Below are positions 44,210-55,740 of a stretch of DNA of 64,000 bases, piece after piece (the stretch's first letter is position 1; each line of letters opens with the position of its first letter). Source of the DNA: Burkholderiales bacterium (lineage in GTDB: Bacteria; Pseudomonadota; Gammaproteobacteria; Burkholderiales; Burkholderiaceae_E). Under the pieces are notes generated by a model. That model was not told the origin of the DNA. It searched no databases and saw nothing but the letters and a program-made list of their open reading frames with translations. The position numbers were made by a program, and so were the translations under genes. The stretch covers positions 62,001 to 126,000 of the forward strand of contig JAPLQF010000031.1 of assembly GCA_026399875.1 (NCBI GenBank), read 5' to 3'.

Positions 44210-44237
44210 GCCTCACCGACCGCGCCGCCCGCCCCCG

Positions 44238-44846
44238 ATGGCAGTCCGAATCAAGGCACAACTGCAGGAGCGGGCGGCGGCGGCCCTCTCGCTGGTGCTG
44301 CTGACGACGCTCGCTCTGTTCACGTATTACCTGTCGCAGATTGCCGAACGTGACATGGCGCGCACGCCCCGCGCGAAGGTCGTCTCGAACGACCCCGACT
44401 ATTTCGTCGAAAACCTTGGCCTTCTGACCATGAACGCCCGCGGCGAGCCGTCGCTGCGAATCGAAGCCAGGTCGATGAAGCACCTGCCCGCCGACGATGT
44501 GATTCTCTTCGAATCACCGGTGCTGGTCAGCCTCGATCCACAGCAGCCGCGCATCACCATCGTCGCCGACCAAGGCCGCACGATCCGTGGCAGCGACGAG
44601 ACCCAGCTCTCGGGCAATGTGGTGGTGACCCGCGCCGGGGCGGCCGGGCGCCCGCCAATGGCGGCCACCACCGACTTCGCGATCGTGCTCGCCGATCAGG
44701 ACATCGTGCTCACCGACCGGCCGGTCAACATCATCATGGGTGGCAACCGGCTTGCCGGCACCGGCATGGAACTGAACAGCCGGACCCGGCAATTGCGGTT
44801 AGACTCCAGCGTCCAGGCCGTGCTGCAGGCGCCTGCGGCTCCCTGA
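44238..44846 (+). CDS. lptC: LPS export protein LptC
   Basis: Bitopic inner-membrane protein that receives LPS from LptB2FG and passes it to LptA. The 202-aa protein has one N-terminal helix (LSLVLLTTLALFTYYLSQI) and a periplasmic OstA-like domain with PDYFVENLGLLTMNARGEP and repeated beta strands. ATG 44238 lies 28 bp after kdsC; the frame stays open upstream but only as a shadow. Fits the kdsD-kdsC-lptC-lptA-lptB order. Confidence 0.93.
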   Translation: MAVRIKAQLQERAAAALSLVLLTTLALFTYYLSQIAERDMARTPRAKVVSNDPDYFVENLGLLTMNARGEPSLRIEARSMKHLPADDVILFESPVLVSLDPQQPRITIVADQGRTIRGSDETQLSGNVVVTRAGAAGRPPMAATTDFAIVLADQDIVLTDRPVNIIMGGNRLAGTGMELNSRTRQLRLDSSVQAVLQAPAAP

Positions 44847-44870
44847 GCGTCCCTGACCCCGATTGTCGTC

Positions 44871-45536
44871 ATGCCTTGCCACGCCGGTCCGCCCAATCGT
44901 CTTTTCGCAGCCGGCCTCCTGCTCGGGATGGCGGCGCTGGCCGCCGCGCCGGCGCTCGGTGAACGGGCCGACCGCTTCCGGCCGACGAATGTCGAGTCCG
45001 ACAAGTTGCAATATGACGATCTCAAGCAGATCAGCATCTTCACCGGCGCGGTCGTCCTCACCCGCGGCACCATTACCCTGAAAGGCGATCGGCTGATCCT
45101 GTCCCAGGATCCCGAGGGCTACCAGCGCGGCACCGTCACCGGACGTCTGGCGAGTTTTCGTCAGAAGCGCGATGGGGTTGATGAGTGGGTCGAGGGTTAT
45201 GCCGAGGACATCGAATACGACGGCAAGACCGAAAAGGTTCGTCTGACCCGCAAGGCCAAGGTACGCCGACTGGAAGGCACCCGCGTGGTCGATGAAATCG
45301 ATGGCGCGGTCATCGTCTATGACAGCCTCACCGAGCAGTTCGAAGTCGACGGCCGCACGCCGACCGGCCCGCCAGCGCCGGGGACCGGGCGGGTGCGGGT
45401 GGTGATCCAGCCGCGCCTGGGCGAACCGGGCTCAGCGCCTTCAGCGCCCTCACCAGCCCCGGCGCCCGGCAAACCTGCCTTGCCGCTGGGCGCCGCAGCG
45501 CCGGCCGCCGGCTCGAAACCGGCGCCGACGCGCTGA
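44871..45536 (+). CDS. lptA: LPS transport periplasmic protein LptA
   Basis: Forms the periplasmic beta-jellyroll bridge that carries LPS to the outer membrane. The 221-aa precursor has a signal peptide ([20 protein letters not shown]), then the OstA domain: [35 protein letters not shown] and [11 protein letters not shown]. The last 50 residues are an unusual Pro/Ala-rich tail ([17 protein letters not shown]). The stop overlaps the lptB start by one base (TGATG). Confidence 0.93.
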   Translation: MPCHAGPPNRLFAAGLLLGMAALAAAPALGERADRFRPTNVESDKLQYDDLKQISIFTGAVVLTRGTITLKGDRLILSQDPEGYQRGTVTGRLASFRQKRDGVDEWVEGYAEDIEYDGKTEKVRLTRKAKVRRLEGTRVVDEIDGAVIVYDSLTEQFEVDGRTPTGPPAPGTGRVRVVIQPRLGEPGSAPSAPSPAPAPGKPALPLGAAAPAAGSKPAPTR

Positions 45537-46309
45537 TGGACGCCGGCACGCCATCGGTCGGGTCGCCCCCGAGCCGGCTGCTCGCCAGTCACCTGCGCAA
45601 GTCTTTCGGCGGCCGAGCCGTGGTGCGCGACGTCACCATCGAAGTCTGCAGCGGCGAAGTCGTCGGCCTGCTCGGGCGCAATGGCGCCGGCAAGACCACC
45701 TGCTTTTACATGATCGCCGGCCTGGTACCGACCGACGCCGGGCGCATCGAACTCGACGAAACATCGATCAGTCGCCTGCCGATTCACAAGCGCGCCCGCC
45801 TCGGGCTGTCCTACCTGCCTCAGGAAGCCTCGGTGTTTCGCAAGATGACCGTCGAGGAGAACGTCCGGGCGGTGCTTGAGCTGCAGGTCGACCCGGACGG
45901 CCGCCCACTGGCCAGAAGCACGATGCTCGAGCGGCTCGACACGCTGCTCGACGAACTGCAGATCAGCCACATCCGCTCGAACCCGGCGCAATCACTGTCG
46001 GGCGGCGAGCGGCGTCGGGTCGAGATCGCCCGCGCGCTGGCGACCGCACCGCGCTTCATCCTTCTGGATGAACCCTTTGCCGGTGTCGACCCGATCGCCG
46101 TAATCGAGATCCAGCGCATCGTGCGCTTCCTGAAAGAGCGCGGTATCGGGGTACTGATCACCGATCACAATGTCCGCGAGACCCTCGGCATCTGCGATCG
46201 CGCCTATATCATTAATGATGGTATTGTTCTTGCTTCCGGTCGACCCGATGATCTGATTCAGGATGAGCGAGTTCGTAAGGCCTATCTCGGCGAAGAATTC
46301 AGAATGTAG
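45536..46309 (+). CDS. lptB: LPS export ABC ATPase LptB
   Basis: ATPase that powers LPS extraction with LptF and LptG (not in this window). The 257-aa protein has Walker [19 protein letters not shown], the LptB-type [18 protein letters not shown], the signature [14 protein letters not shown], Walker [13 protein letters not shown] and the H-loop [10 protein letters not shown]. The C-terminus AYLGEEFRM is typical. Starts in the lptA stop; rpoN follows after 33 bp. Confidence 0.96.
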   Translation: MDAGTPSVGSPPSRLLASHLRKSFGGRAVVRDVTIEVCSGEVVGLLGRNGAGKTTCFYMIAGLVPTDAGRIELDETSISRLPIHKRARLGLSYLPQEASVFRKMTVEENVRAVLELQVDPDGRPLARSTMLERLDTLLDELQISHIRSNPAQSLSGGERRRVEIARALATAPRFILLDEPFAGVDPIAVIEIQRIVRFLKERGIGVLITDHNVRETLGICDRAYIINDGIVLASGRPDDLIQDERVRKAYLGEEFRM

Positions 46310-46342
46310 CTTCGAGGCAGGCTGGCGGCAGCTTTTCACGCG

Positions 46343-47869
46343 ATGAAGCAATCGCTCCAGCTCAGACTCACCCAGCACCTCGCCCTGACGCCGCAACTGC
46401 AGCAGTCGATCAGGCTGCTGCAGCTTTCCACGCTCGAACTCAACCAGGAGCTTGAGCAGATCCTGTCCGACAACCCCCTGCTCGAACGCCTCGACGATCC
46501 GCTTGCCGATTGCGCCCGGATTTCACCGAACGGCTCGCTCGACCGCCTGGGCCCGGCCGAAGGCAGCCAGAACCAAAGTGCTGCCGACGAAGCCGCCTCG
46601 GCCGGCCAACCGACGGCCGACAGCAGCGCCGAAGCCCTTGAGGGCAGCTCGAGCAACGACTATGACGGCGCCGATGGCGGCTATGGCGAAAGCCTTGACT
46701 GGAGCAGCGAAGGCCGATCGAACCGTGCCGACGGCGATGACGACGATCGCGACTTTGCCCAGGTGTCGGGCGGCGACGAAACCCTGCGCGACCATCTGCT
46801 GCAGCAGCTGGCCGGCACCGGCTGCTCGCAACGCGACCGGGCCCTCGTCACCCTGCTGATCGAAGAACTCGACCCCGACGGCTACCTCAGGATCAGCCTG
46901 AAAGAAGTGCTCGAGGCCTTGCCCGCCGAGCTCGAGATCGACCCGGACGAGCTCTCAGGGGCGCTGACGCTGCTGCAGAGCTTCGATCCGAGCGGCGTCG
47001 CCGCCCGGTCACTGACCGAATGCCTGATGCTGCAACTGGCCGACCGGATCGGCCGCGGCACAGCGATCGATCCGATCACCCGGCTGGCCGGGCTGATCGT
47101 GCGCGACCAGCTCGAATTGCTGGCGGCCCGCGATTTCGTGCGCCTCAAGCGGGTGATCCGCTGCGACGACGACGAACTGCGCGCGGCCCAGGCGCTCATC
47201 CAGAGCCTCAATCCCCGCCCCGGCAACAGCTTTGCCACGCAAGCTGCCGCCTATGTCGTACCCGACGTCATCGTGCGGCAGCGCCGCAACGGCTGGGAGG
47301 CCGCGATCAACCCCGATGTCATGCCCAGGCTCAAGGTCAACGACGCCTACGCCCAAATCCTCAAACGCAACCGATCAACGGCAGCAAACAGCATGACTTC
47401 GCAGTTGCAGGAAGCACGCTGGCTGATCAAGAATGTCCAACAGCGGTTCGAAACCATCGAGCGCGTCGCTCAGGCGATCGTCGACAGGCAACGGGCCTTC
47501 TTCACCCATGGCGCTGTGGCGATGCGCCCTCTGGTCCTGCGGGAAATCGCCGATGAGCTGGGCCTGCACGAATCAACGATTTCACGAGTCACGACACAGA
47601 AATACATGCTGACGCCCTTTGGCACCCTCGAGCTGAAGTACTTCTTCGGCAGCCATGTCTCCACCGACACCGGCGGCTCGGCATCGAGCACCGCCATCCG
47701 GGCGCTGATCCGTCAACTCATTTCCGCGGAGGAAGCCAAGAACCCCCTACCCGACAGCCGAATCGCCGAAGTCCTCGGCGAGCAGGGCATCGTCGTCGCC
47801 CGTCGCACCGTGGCCAAATACCGCGAAGCGATGAAAATCCCGCCGGTCTCGCAGCGAAAAACGCTCTAG
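46343..47869 (+). CDS. rpoN: RNA polymerase sigma-54 factor
   Basis: Alternative sigma factor for -24/-12 promoters that needs AAA+ activators. The 508-aa protein has the glutamine-rich region I ([21 protein letters not shown]), a long acidic Ser/Asp/Glu-rich region II (about 60-145), the core-binding domain, a helix-turn-helix near [10 protein letters not shown] and the RpoN box [10 protein letters not shown] at 486-495. Length is normal for Burkholderiales. It is followed by hpf and ptsN, as in many proteobacteria. Confidence 0.97.
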   Translation: MKQSLQLRLTQHLALTPQLQQSIRLLQLSTLELNQELEQILSDNPLLERLDDPLADCARISPNGSLDRLGPAEGSQNQSAADEAASAGQPTADSSAEALEGSSSNDYDGADGGYGESLDWSSEGRSNRADGDDDDRDFAQVSGGDETLRDHLLQQLAGTGCSQRDRALVTLLIEELDPDGYLRISLKEVLEALPAELEIDPDELSGALTLLQSFDPSGVAARSLTECLMLQLADRIGRGTAIDPITRLAGLIVRDQLELLAARDFVRLKRVIRCDDDELRAAQALIQSLNPRPGNSFATQAAAYVVPDVIVRQRRNGWEAAINPDVMPRLKVNDAYAQILKRNRSTAANSMTSQLQEARWLIKNVQQRFETIERVAQAIVDRQRAFFTHGAVAMRPLVLREIADELGLHESTISRVTTQKYMLTPFGTLELKYFFGSHVSTDTGGSASSTAIRALIRQLISAEEAKNPLPDSRIAEVLGEQGIVVARRTVAKYREAMKIPPVSQRKTL

Positions 47870-47942
47870 TGCCCGTCGGGAGGCGTCAGCCTCGCCTGCT
47901 TTGCCGCCTTTGCAACACGTCATGCCATCGTCAGGAGCATTC

Positions 47943-48263
47943 ATGAATCTCTCCATCCAAGGGCATCACATCGACGTCACCCCGGCGTTGCGCGAATACG
48001 TCAAGACCAAGCTTGACCGGATCAGGCGTCACTTCGATCAGGTCATCGATGTCAGTGCGGTTCTCGGGGTCGAAAAGCTCCAGCAAAAGGCCGAGGTCAC
48101 GCTGCATGTCAAGGGAAAGGATCTGTTTGCCGAAGCGGTCGATACCGATCTTTATGCGGCAATAGACATCGTTGCCGACCGCCTCGACCGGCAGGTCCTG
48201 AAGTACAAGAACAAGCGTCAGGACCACCAGCACGAAGCGATCAAGCATCAGGACATCGACTGA
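47943..48263 (+). CDS. hpf: Ribosome hibernation promoting factor, short form
   Basis: Binds the 30S decoding region in stationary phase and promotes 100S ribosome dimers. The 106-aa protein has the beta-alpha-beta-beta-beta-alpha HPF fold: [46 protein letters not shown] and [19 protein letters not shown]. It lacks the C-terminal dimerisation domain of long HPF. ATG 47943 has AGGAG eight bases upstream. A 13-bp inverted repeat starts eight bases after its stop. Confidence 0.94.
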   Translation: MNLSIQGHHIDVTPALREYVKTKLDRIRRHFDQVIDVSAVLGVEKLQQKAEVTLHVKGKDLFAEAVDTDLYAAIDIVADRLDRQVLKYKNKRQDHQHEAIKHQDID

Positions 48264-48270
48264 CGAGAGC

Positions 48271-48396
48271 TTGTTGCGGTGCAGTGTTGTTTTGCGCAAC
48301 GCAATATCCGTCACGGTCCAGAAGTCAGGTTCGTGACTATACTTGCGCGAGGCGTGTGATCCAGGCACGTCTGTTGTGTCACTTGCACCGCAACAA
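48271..48396. other. Perfect 13-bp inverted repeat enclosing the hpf-ptsN gap (possible structured RNA)
   Basis: TTGTTGCGGTGCA (48271-48283) is exactly complementary to TGCACCGCAACAA (48384-48396), 100 bases apart. Transcribed from hpf, it would close a 126-nt domain; smaller hairpins inside are possible (TCACG 48311-48315 with CGTGA 48332-48336, CGTG 48353-48356 with CACG 48366-48369). A TATACT box at 48338-48343 lies inside, so a ptsN promoter there is an alternative reading. The strand of action is presumed plus. Confidence 0.5.
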
Positions 48397-48420
48397 CCGG
48401 CCGTCTCAGGCTCCAGACTG

Positions 48421-48891
48421 ATGAACCGAATTGCCAAGCTCCTGCCAGCCAGAAACATTCTGTTGAACGTGGCGAGCACCAGCAAGAAGCGACTGTTTGA
48501 ACAGCTCGCACTGATGTTCGAAAACGAACACGGCATCGAGCGAGGCAAGGTGTTCGATTCGCTGTTTGCCCGCGAGCGGCTTGGCTCGACCGGTCTGGGT
48601 CAGGGCGTGGCGATTCCGCATGGACGCATCAAGGGACTCAAGGAATCGATGGCCGCCGTGGTCCGGGTGAGCGAGGCGATTCCTTTCGATGCGCCCGATG
48701 GCTTGCCGGTCAGCCTGCTGGTTTTCCTTCTGGTTCCCGAGCATGCCACCGAAGAGCACCTCGAGATCCTCTCCGAACTGGCCGAACTGCTGTCTGACGC
48801 CAGCGTGCGCGACACCCTGATGACCGCGCCCGACAGCGCGCCGATCCGGACGATGCTGGCGGCCTGGGAACCCTACCGACCTGCTGCCTGA
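48421..48891 (+). CDS. ptsN: Nitrogen-regulatory PTS EIIA protein
   Basis: EIIA-Ntr, a phosphocarrier of the nitrogen PTS that controls potassium uptake and other targets. The 156-aa protein has the fructose/mannitol EIIA fold and the phosphorylated histidine H67 in VAIPHGRIKGL. The longer frame from 48343 is rejected because MNRIAKLLPARNILL is the conserved start. It lies between hpf and hprK, the usual betaproteobacterial arrangement. The 157-bp leader contains the long inverted repeat. Confidence 0.95.
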   Translation: MNRIAKLLPARNILLNVASTSKKRLFEQLALMFENEHGIERGKVFDSLFARERLGSTGLGQGVAIPHGRIKGLKESMAAVVRVSEAIPFDAPDGLPVSLLVFLLVPEHATEEHLEILSELAELLSDASVRDTLMTAPDSAPIRTMLAAWEPYRPAA

Positions 48892-48928
48892 CTTACGCGC
48901 GACATCGCTGCGGGTGTAAAGTCATTCG

Positions 48929-49957
48929 ATGACCATCCCGACTTCCGCCGACAGCGCAAGCATCACAACGGCCGAGCTCGACTCCCCCGCCGCCGACTCT
49001 CACATCGAATTCGACTCGACTGCGCGCGGTCTGACGGTGGGCGAACTCGTCGCCAGGTCGGCGGGCATTCTCGATCTGGCCTGGATCGCCGGGCAGTCGG
49101 GCGCCGATCGGCAGGCGGCCGCAAGAGCGGCCGACACGGTCGATCAGGTCGGCTACCTCAATCTATTCCATCCGCATCGGTTGCAGGTGGTCGGCGAGGC
49201 CGAGATCGCCTACTTCGGGCGAGTCAGCCCGCATCGGCGCGAGCAGATTCTCGAGGAGCTAGCGGCCGGCGCACCACCGGCACTGGTCATGGCCGTCGAC
49301 TGCGAACCGCCCGTCGAACTGGTGCGAGCCTGCAATACCCACGCCATCGCCCTGCTGTCCTGCAGCCAGAACAGCGCGCGGGCGATTGAACAGTTGCGCA
49401 CGATGATCTCGAAGGCACTCGCGCCGACCCTGCTGCTGCACGGCGTCCTGATGGATGTCCTTGGCGTAGGCGTCCTGATTTCAGGTGCGTCCGGACTGGG
49501 CAAGAGCGAACTGGCACTCGAGCTGATCAGCCGGGGTCATGGGCTGGTCGCCGACGACGCCGTCGAGGTACATCGGATCGGACACTCGACCATCGAAGGG
49601 CGGTGCCCGGCGCTGCTGCAGGGCATGCTGGAGGTCCGCGGCCTGGGCCTGCTCGACATCAAGACCATCTTCGGCGAGACCGCCGTGCGTCGCAAGATGC
49701 GCCTGAAACTGATCGTGCAATTGATCAGGCGAAGTACGCATGACGACGAATACGAGCGCCTGCCGCTCGAAGACCTGACCGAGAACGTACTCGGCCTGGA
49801 CATCCGCAAAGTGGTGATCCCGGTGGCGGCCGGACGCAATCTCGCCGTGCTCACTGAAGCGGCGGTGCGCAATACCATCCTGCAGCTGCGCGGCATCGAC
49901 AGCCAGATCGAGTTCATGGCGCGTCAGCGCCTTGCCATCGACGGCGCACTGGACTGA
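48929..49957 (+). CDS. hprK: HPr kinase/phosphorylase
   Basis: Phosphorylates and dephosphorylates HPr on a serine. The 342-aa protein has the N-terminal domain (about 30-155) with [16 protein letters not shown], the P-loop [17 protein letters not shown] (about 183-199), and the HprK signature [15 protein letters not shown] with the following arginine helix. The first 30 residues are a Ser/Asp-rich extension. It precedes rapZ by only two bases. ATG 48929 has no obvious ribosome site. Confidence 0.95.
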   Translation: MTIPTSADSASITTAELDSPAADSHIEFDSTARGLTVGELVARSAGILDLAWIAGQSGADRQAAARAADTVDQVGYLNLFHPHRLQVVGEAEIAYFGRVSPHRREQILEELAAGAPPALVMAVDCEPPVELVRACNTHAIALLSCSQNSARAIEQLRTMISKALAPTLLLHGVLMDVLGVGVLISGASGLGKSELALELISRGHGLVADDAVEVHRIGHSTIEGRCPALLQGMLEVRGLGLLDIKTIFGETAVRRKMRLKLIVQLIRRSTHDDEYERLPLEDLTENVLGLDIRKVVIPVAAGRNLAVLTEAAVRNTILQLRGIDSQIEFMARQRLAIDGALD

Positions 49958-49959
49958 GC

Positions 49960-50844
49960 ATGCGCATCGTCGTGGTCACCGGCATCTCTGGATCGGGCAA
50001 ATCGATTGCCATCAACGTGCTTGAGGATGACGGCTATTTCTGCATCGACAATCTGCCCGCCCGTTTCCTGCTCGAAGTGATCGCCTCGCTGCAGACCCAG
50101 AGCTATACCCGGGTCGCGGTCTCGATCGATGCCCGCAGCGGCACGACCGTCTCCGAGCTGCGCCAGATCATCGACGGGCTCGGACGCTTCGGCCACGACG
50201 TGAAGGTGCTCTTTCTCAATGCCCGCACCGACGCGCTCGTGCAGCGTTATTCCGAAACCCGCCGCCGCCATCCGATGGCCATGCACGGCAACAGCCTGCC
50301 GGGCCAGGCGCCGACGCTGATCGAAGCGATCGAGCGCGAGCGTGAGCTGATGAGCGCGGTCGAGGACCTCGGCGTGGCGATCGACACCAGCGATCTGCAT
50401 CCGAATGTTCTGCGCCACTGGGTGCGCGATGTGGTCGGTCTCGATCAGGCCGATGTCACCATCCTCTTCGAGTCGTTTGCCTTCAAGTACGGCGTGCCGC
50501 TTGATGCCGATCTGGTCTTCGATGTGCGCTGCCTGCCCAACCCCTTCTACACGCCGTCATTGCGGCCGCTCAACGGCCTGGATACCGACGTCGCGAGCTT
50601 TCTCGCTGAAATCCCGACTGTGCAGCGGATGATCGATCACATCGGCGACTTCCTGCAGACATGGCTGCCGTCCTATGTCCAGGAAAACCGCAGTTACCTG
50701 ACGGTGGCCATCGGCTGCACCGGCGGCCAGCATCGATCGGTGTATGTCGTCGAGCAGCTGGCGCGCCGCTTCGAATCGGCCGAAACCGTGCTGACCCGCC
50801 ATCGAGCGCTGGCGGTGCGCCAGAACGCGTCGCAAACCGCCTGA
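49960..50844 (+). CDS. rapZ: RNase adapter protein RapZ
   Basis: P-loop protein that in enterobacteria binds glucosamine-6-phosphate and directs small RNAs GlmZ/GlmY to RNase E; no such RNAs are known to me in this group. The 294-aa protein starts MRIVVVTGISGSGKSIAINVLEDDGY (Walker A), has ARTDALVQRYSETRRRHP and the C-terminal domain FDVRCLPNPFY and IGCTGGQHRSVYVVEQLA. Two bases after hprK, so clearly co-transcribed. Confidence 0.95.
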   Translation: MRIVVVTGISGSGKSIAINVLEDDGYFCIDNLPARFLLEVIASLQTQSYTRVAVSIDARSGTTVSELRQIIDGLGRFGHDVKVLFLNARTDALVQRYSETRRRHPMAMHGNSLPGQAPTLIEAIERERELMSAVEDLGVAIDTSDLHPNVLRHWVRDVVGLDQADVTILFESFAFKYGVPLDADLVFDVRCLPNPFYTPSLRPLNGLDTDVASFLAEIPTVQRMIDHIGDFLQTWLPSYVQENRSYLTVAIGCTGGQHRSVYVVEQLARRFESAETVLTRHRALAVRQNASQTA

Positions 50845-50862
50845 ACCCCGCGAGCGAATCCG

Positions 50863-51468
50863 ATGCTCGACGACCTGCCGATCTTTCCGCTCTCGAGTGT
50901 CCTCTTTCCTGGCGGCGTACTGCCCTTGCGGATCTTCGAGGCGCGCTACATGGATATGGTGCGCGAGCGCATGCAGCGCGAAGCGCCCTTCGGCATCTGC
51001 CTGATCACCCGCGGTGGCGAAGTCGGCGAGGCGGCCGAACATGAACCGGTCGGCTGCCTGGCCCACATCCGAGGCTGGGACATGGAGCAGCTCGGCGTGC
51101 TGCAGCTGCGCGCGGTGGGCGGACAGCGCCTGCGCGTACTCGAACGCGACATCGGCGCCAATGGTCTGATCAGGGCGAAAGTCGAATTGCTGCCCGACGA
51201 TCCGCCGATGCCGATTCCGGATGAAATGAGGGATTGCGTGGTGCTGATCCGGCGCATCGTCGACGAGCTGCGCACGCGCGAGCCCGACCCTGAGCGGCGC
51301 ATGATCGCCGAACCCTGCGACTTCGAGTCGGCCGCCTGGGTCGCCAACCGGATCGCCGAATTCATGCCGATTCCGGCGCCGGCCAAGCACAAGCTGATGG
51401 TCCTCGATGAGCCGGTCGTGCGTCTGTCGATCGTGCACGGCTGGCTGCAGCAGCATCAGGTCATCTGA
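50863..51468 (+). CDS. Lon N-terminal substrate-binding domain protein
   Basis: A 201-aa protein consisting only of a Lon N-terminal (PUA-like plus helical) domain, without ATPase or protease. It begins with LPIFPLSSVLFPGGVLPLRIFEARYMDM, the conserved opening of the family, and ends in a helical part with EFMPIPAPAKHKLMVLDEP. Role unknown; such proteins are widespread in proteobacteria. It lies 18 bp after rapZ and converges with mutY. Confidence 0.9.
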   Translation: MLDDLPIFPLSSVLFPGGVLPLRIFEARYMDMVRERMQREAPFGICLITRGGEVGEAAEHEPVGCLAHIRGWDMEQLGVLQLRAVGGQRLRVLERDIGANGLIRAKVELLPDDPPMPIPDEMRDCVVLIRRIVDELRTREPDPERRMIAEPCDFESAAWVANRIAEFMPIPAPAKHKLMVLDEPVVRLSIVHGWLQQHQVI

Positions 51469-51485
51469 GCCGCGCCCGGTTCGAC

Positions 51486-52727
<1,242 letters not shown>

Positions 52728-52738
52728 TGCCGGCCGAC

Positions 52739-54688
52739 TCAGGCCGACACCGTCTCGGCGAGCGCCGGCGCCTCATGGGCGAGCAGCGCCGTGACCTGCG
52801 CTGCGAGCACCGCGCTGCGATCAAGCTCGGCGTCGACCCGGGCACGGTCTTCCTCGAGCTGCGCGATACGCTCCTTCAGTTGACCGCTGGCCTCCATCAC
52901 CCGCCGTACCGACTCGACGCGTCGGCGCAGCTGCGCCTGATGCTCGCGCACCTGACTGTCGATCGGCGCCATCAACGCACGCAGCCAGTTCTGGATGTCT
53001 TCACCGGCCCGCTCGTAGACATCCCGAATGCGTACCGCCACCGATTCGAAAAAGCGCCGGGTCAGTGACCATTTCTCGGTCGTCACGAGGCTGAGCGCAC
53101 CAAACTGCTGACGGTGCAGTGCCTCGATCTGCTCCAGCTCGTCGATCAGTGGCCTGATCGAGAAGGGGGCCGGTGTGCCGAGCGCCAGCCCGTGCTCGCG
53201 ATTGAAGCTGGCGTACATCGCAGCCATCATGGCCTGGACTTCGACGACATGGTCCGAGAGCGTGCGGAAGTCGGCCTGCGCCGCCATCAGCAAGTTGTTC
53301 ATGCCCTGGCTCAGCCCGATCGACAGCGAGCTTGAGCGCATCTGCTGGCGCGCCTCGCGCACATGACGCTTGAGCTGGTCGATGCGGATCGTGTTGCGGA
53401 TCGACTGCTCGTGGCGACCGAGCACCATGCGAAGCGCCTGCGTCTGACGCAGGGTGCCCTCGAACTCGGCGCGCTCGAGTTTGACGCGCCGGGCGATCTG
53501 CTCAAGCGCTGCGCGGTTCTTGCCACGCAGCCCGTTGAGCTCGAAAACCTGCTCGACCAGATTGCGCCGGCGGGTGGCGAGCAGGGCGTGGATGAGCGAG
53601 CGGGCCTCGTCGAATTCACGGCGCAACTGATCGCTCATGATCGACTTCTGGCGCGGAACGATCTCGAGCGCCAGCGCCTGTTCAAGCTCGGGCAGGCGGC
53701 TGCGGGCCAGCAGCGCGTCGTCACCGATCACCTTGGCAAGCAGGCCCTTTTGCGCCGAGACCGCAAAGACGTTCTCGTGCGGCAACTGCAAAACCCGCGT
53801 AACCGAATCAATCTGCAGCCCGATCTCGGCGTCGATATCGGCGTCCGAGCGCATGCCGTCCCACAAGCCGTCGATCTTGTTGAGCACCACGAAGCGGCCC
53901 GACTGATGCGCCGGGCTGATCCGATCGCGCCAGACCTCGATGTCTGACCGGGTCACGCCGGCGTCGGCCGACAGCAGGAACAGCACCGCCTGCGCGCTCG
54001 GAATCACGCTCAGCGTCAGCTCAGGCTCGGCGCCGATCGAATTCAGACCGGGCGTATCGATAATGACCAGCCCGGTTTCGAGCAGCGGATGCGGCAGATT
54101 GGCGATCGCATGGCGCCAGCGTGAGACCTCGATAAGGCCATCGGCATCGGGGTGCAACGGCGAATCGCTCTCGGTTTCGTCGACCATGCCGAGCAGGACG
54201 GCTTCATGAACCGGCACCCGCTTGGTCTCGCGCACGCAGTCGAAAGCGGCACGCAGGCTGTCGAGATTGCCCGGCTCGAACGGGACAGTGACCCATTCGC
54301 GGGGCGACTTGCGCAGCTCGGTAACCGTCATGTCGTGCATGCGGGTCTCGATCGGCAGCAGCCGGATGCCGGGTGGCTCGGCCGCGTCGTACATCAGCTC
54401 GGTCGGGCACATGGTCGTGCGTCCGGCCGAGGTCGGCAGCACCCGCTGGCCATAGTCGGCAAAGAAGAGTGCATTGATGAGTTCGGACTTGCCGCGCGAG
54501 AACTCCGCGACGAAGGCGATCGACATGCGGTCGCCGGCCAGGCGCTCCAGGCTGCGGGCAAAGCGCTGCTGCATGGATCCATCTGCAAGGCCTGCCTCTG
54601 CAAGCCAGCGGGCGTAGCGGGTAAGCGCTTCGTTTAGCGCCGCGCGCCAGGCACCGTAGGCCTGGATCCGATCATTGAAACCGGTCAT
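52739..54688 (-). CDS. Dynamin-like GTPase, function unknown
   Basis: A 649-aa large GTPase. The GTPase domain (about 50-330) has G1 AEFSRGKSELINALF, a switch I threonine region TSAGRTTMCP, G3 IIDTPGLNS and G4 VLNKID. The rest is long helices with predicted coiled coil (about 370-480 and 560-640), as in bacterial dynamin-like proteins. There is no obvious membrane segment, so membrane contact would be by a paddle or not at all. It sits between mutM and mutY on the same strand; the 180 bp before it towards mutM hold no gene I can support. Proposed roles of such proteins (membrane repair, phage defence) are not established here. Confidence 0.88.
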   Translation of the reverse strand: MTGFNDRIQAYGAWRAALNEALTRYARWLAEAGLADGSMQQRFARSLERLAGDRMSIAFVAEFSRGKSELINALFFADYGQRVLPTSAGRTTMCPTELMYDAAEPPGIRLLPIETRMHDMTVTELRKSPREWVTVPFEPGNLDSLRAAFDCVRETKRVPVHEAVLLGMVDETESDSPLHPDADGLIEVSRWRHAIANLPHPLLETGLVIIDTPGLNSIGAEPELTLSVIPSAQAVLFLLSADAGVTRSDIEVWRDRISPAHQSGRFVVLNKIDGLWDGMRSDADIDAEIGLQIDSVTRVLQLPHENVFAVSAQKGLLAKVIGDDALLARSRLPELEQALALEIVPRQKSIMSDQLRREFDEARSLIHALLATRRRNLVEQVFELNGLRGKNRAALEQIARRVKLERAEFEGTLRQTQALRMVLGRHEQSIRNTIRIDQLKRHVREARQQMRSSSLSIGLSQGMNNLLMAAQADFRTLSDHVVEVQAMMAAMYASFNREHGLALGTPAPFSIRPLIDELEQIEALHRQQFGALSLVTTEKWSLTRRFFESVAVRIRDVYERAGEDIQNWLRALMAPIDSQVREHQAQLRRRVESVRRVMEASGQLKERIAQLEEDRARVDAELDRSAVLAAQVTALLAHEAPALAETVSA

Positions 54689-54868
54689 CGGGAAACTTGA
54701 ATGGAGTGGATGGTCGGCCCGGGCAGTGCAGGCGCGCCAGTGCCGGTGAGGCTAGCACAGGCCGGCATCCGGCTGCGCGCACAGTGCGCTTCGGCAGGGC
54801 GGCCCGACCAACGGTGACTCCTTGGCCGACTCTGAACCGAATGGTTGCCGACCCTGGCGGCCCTCAGC

Positions 54869-55690
54869 TCAGGTCTGGCAGCGCGGGCACCAGAAAGTCG
54901 AACGCTGCTGCTGGCGCATCGCTCGCACTGGGGTAGCGCAGACGCGGCAGGGCTGACCCGCGCGGTCGTAAACAAAGCATTCGTTCTGGAAGTAGCCGCT
55001 TGCCCCGTCGCTGGCGACAAAATCGCGCAGCGTACTGCCACCTGCCTGAATCGCCGCCGCCAGTGTCTGACGGATCGCCTGCGCCAGCTGATGGCAACGT
55101 GTCCGGCTGATGCGGCCGGCCGCGGTGGTCGGCCGAATCCCCGCCCGAAACAGACTCTCGGAAGCATAGATGTTGCCCACACCGACGACGACCGTTCCCG
55201 ACAGCAGCAGCTGTTTGATCGCCAGCCTGCGGCCGCGGGTCGCCTGATAGAGCAGATCGCCATCAAAGGCAGGCGAAAACGGTTCGATACCGAGCGAGGC
55301 GAGCAGGGGATGATGCTCGGGCGGGCCCTGCAATGCGTCGTGCCAGAGCACCGCGCCGAATCGCCGCGGATCGTTGAGCCGCAGCACGCCACCGGCGAAC
55401 TGCAGATCGAAGTGATCGTGGGCGCGCAGCGGCCGATCGGGGGGCGTCCAGGCGATCGTTCCCGACATGCCCAGGTGGACGATCAGCCATCCGGGCTCGA
55501 CCGCAAAGAGCAGATACTTGCCGCGGCGCTCAACCGCCCGCAGCACCCGGCCGGTCAGCTGCTCGGGCAGCCCGTCGGGAATCGGCCATCGAAGTGCCGG
55601 CGCGCGCCTGACGACGCCGGTGATGCGGCGTCCGACCGCTGTCGCGGCGAGTCCGCTGCGAACAACTTCGACCTCGGGGAGTTCAGGCAT
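54869..55690 (-). CDS. mutM: Formamidopyrimidine-DNA glycosylase
   Basis: Excises 8-oxoguanine and formamidopyrimidines, with AP-lyase activity. The 273-aa protein starts [10 protein letters not shown] (catalytic P2, with E3), has the RGKYLLF lysine segment, the H2TH region [16 protein letters not shown] and a C-terminal zinc finger C-x2-C-x16-C-x2-C (CRVCATP ... FWCPRC). It is first in the minus-strand cluster mutM, dynamin-like, mutY, and divergent from the TPR lipoprotein gene 50 bp away. Confidence 0.95.
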   Translation of the reverse strand: MPELPEVEVVRSGLAATAVGRRITGVVRRAPALRWPIPDGLPEQLTGRVLRAVERRGKYLLFAVEPGWLIVHLGMSGTIAWTPPDRPLRAHDHFDLQFAGGVLRLNDPRRFGAVLWHDALQGPPEHHPLLASLGIEPFSPAFDGDLLYQATRGRRLAIKQLLLSGTVVVGVGNIYASESLFRAGIRPTTAAGRISRTRCHQLAQAIRQTLAAAIQAGGSTLRDFVASDGASGYFQNECFVYDRAGQPCRVCATPVRAMRQQQRSTFWCPRCQT

Positions 55691-55708
55691 CGGACGGCTT
55701 GGGCTCGG

Positions 55709-55737
55709 TTGCCGGTGAGTTTAAGCTAGCCTACTAT
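55709..55737 (+). promoter_or_regulatory. Candidate sigma-70 promoter of the TPR lipoprotein gene
   Basis: TTGCCG (55709-55714), a 17-bp spacer and TACTAT (55732-55737): four of six consensus bases in each box at ideal spacing. The predicted start point (about 55744) falls on the tandem ATGs at 55741 and 55744, so the mRNA would be leaderless if those ATGs are used. Confidence 0.45.
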
Positions 55738-55740
55738 CCC

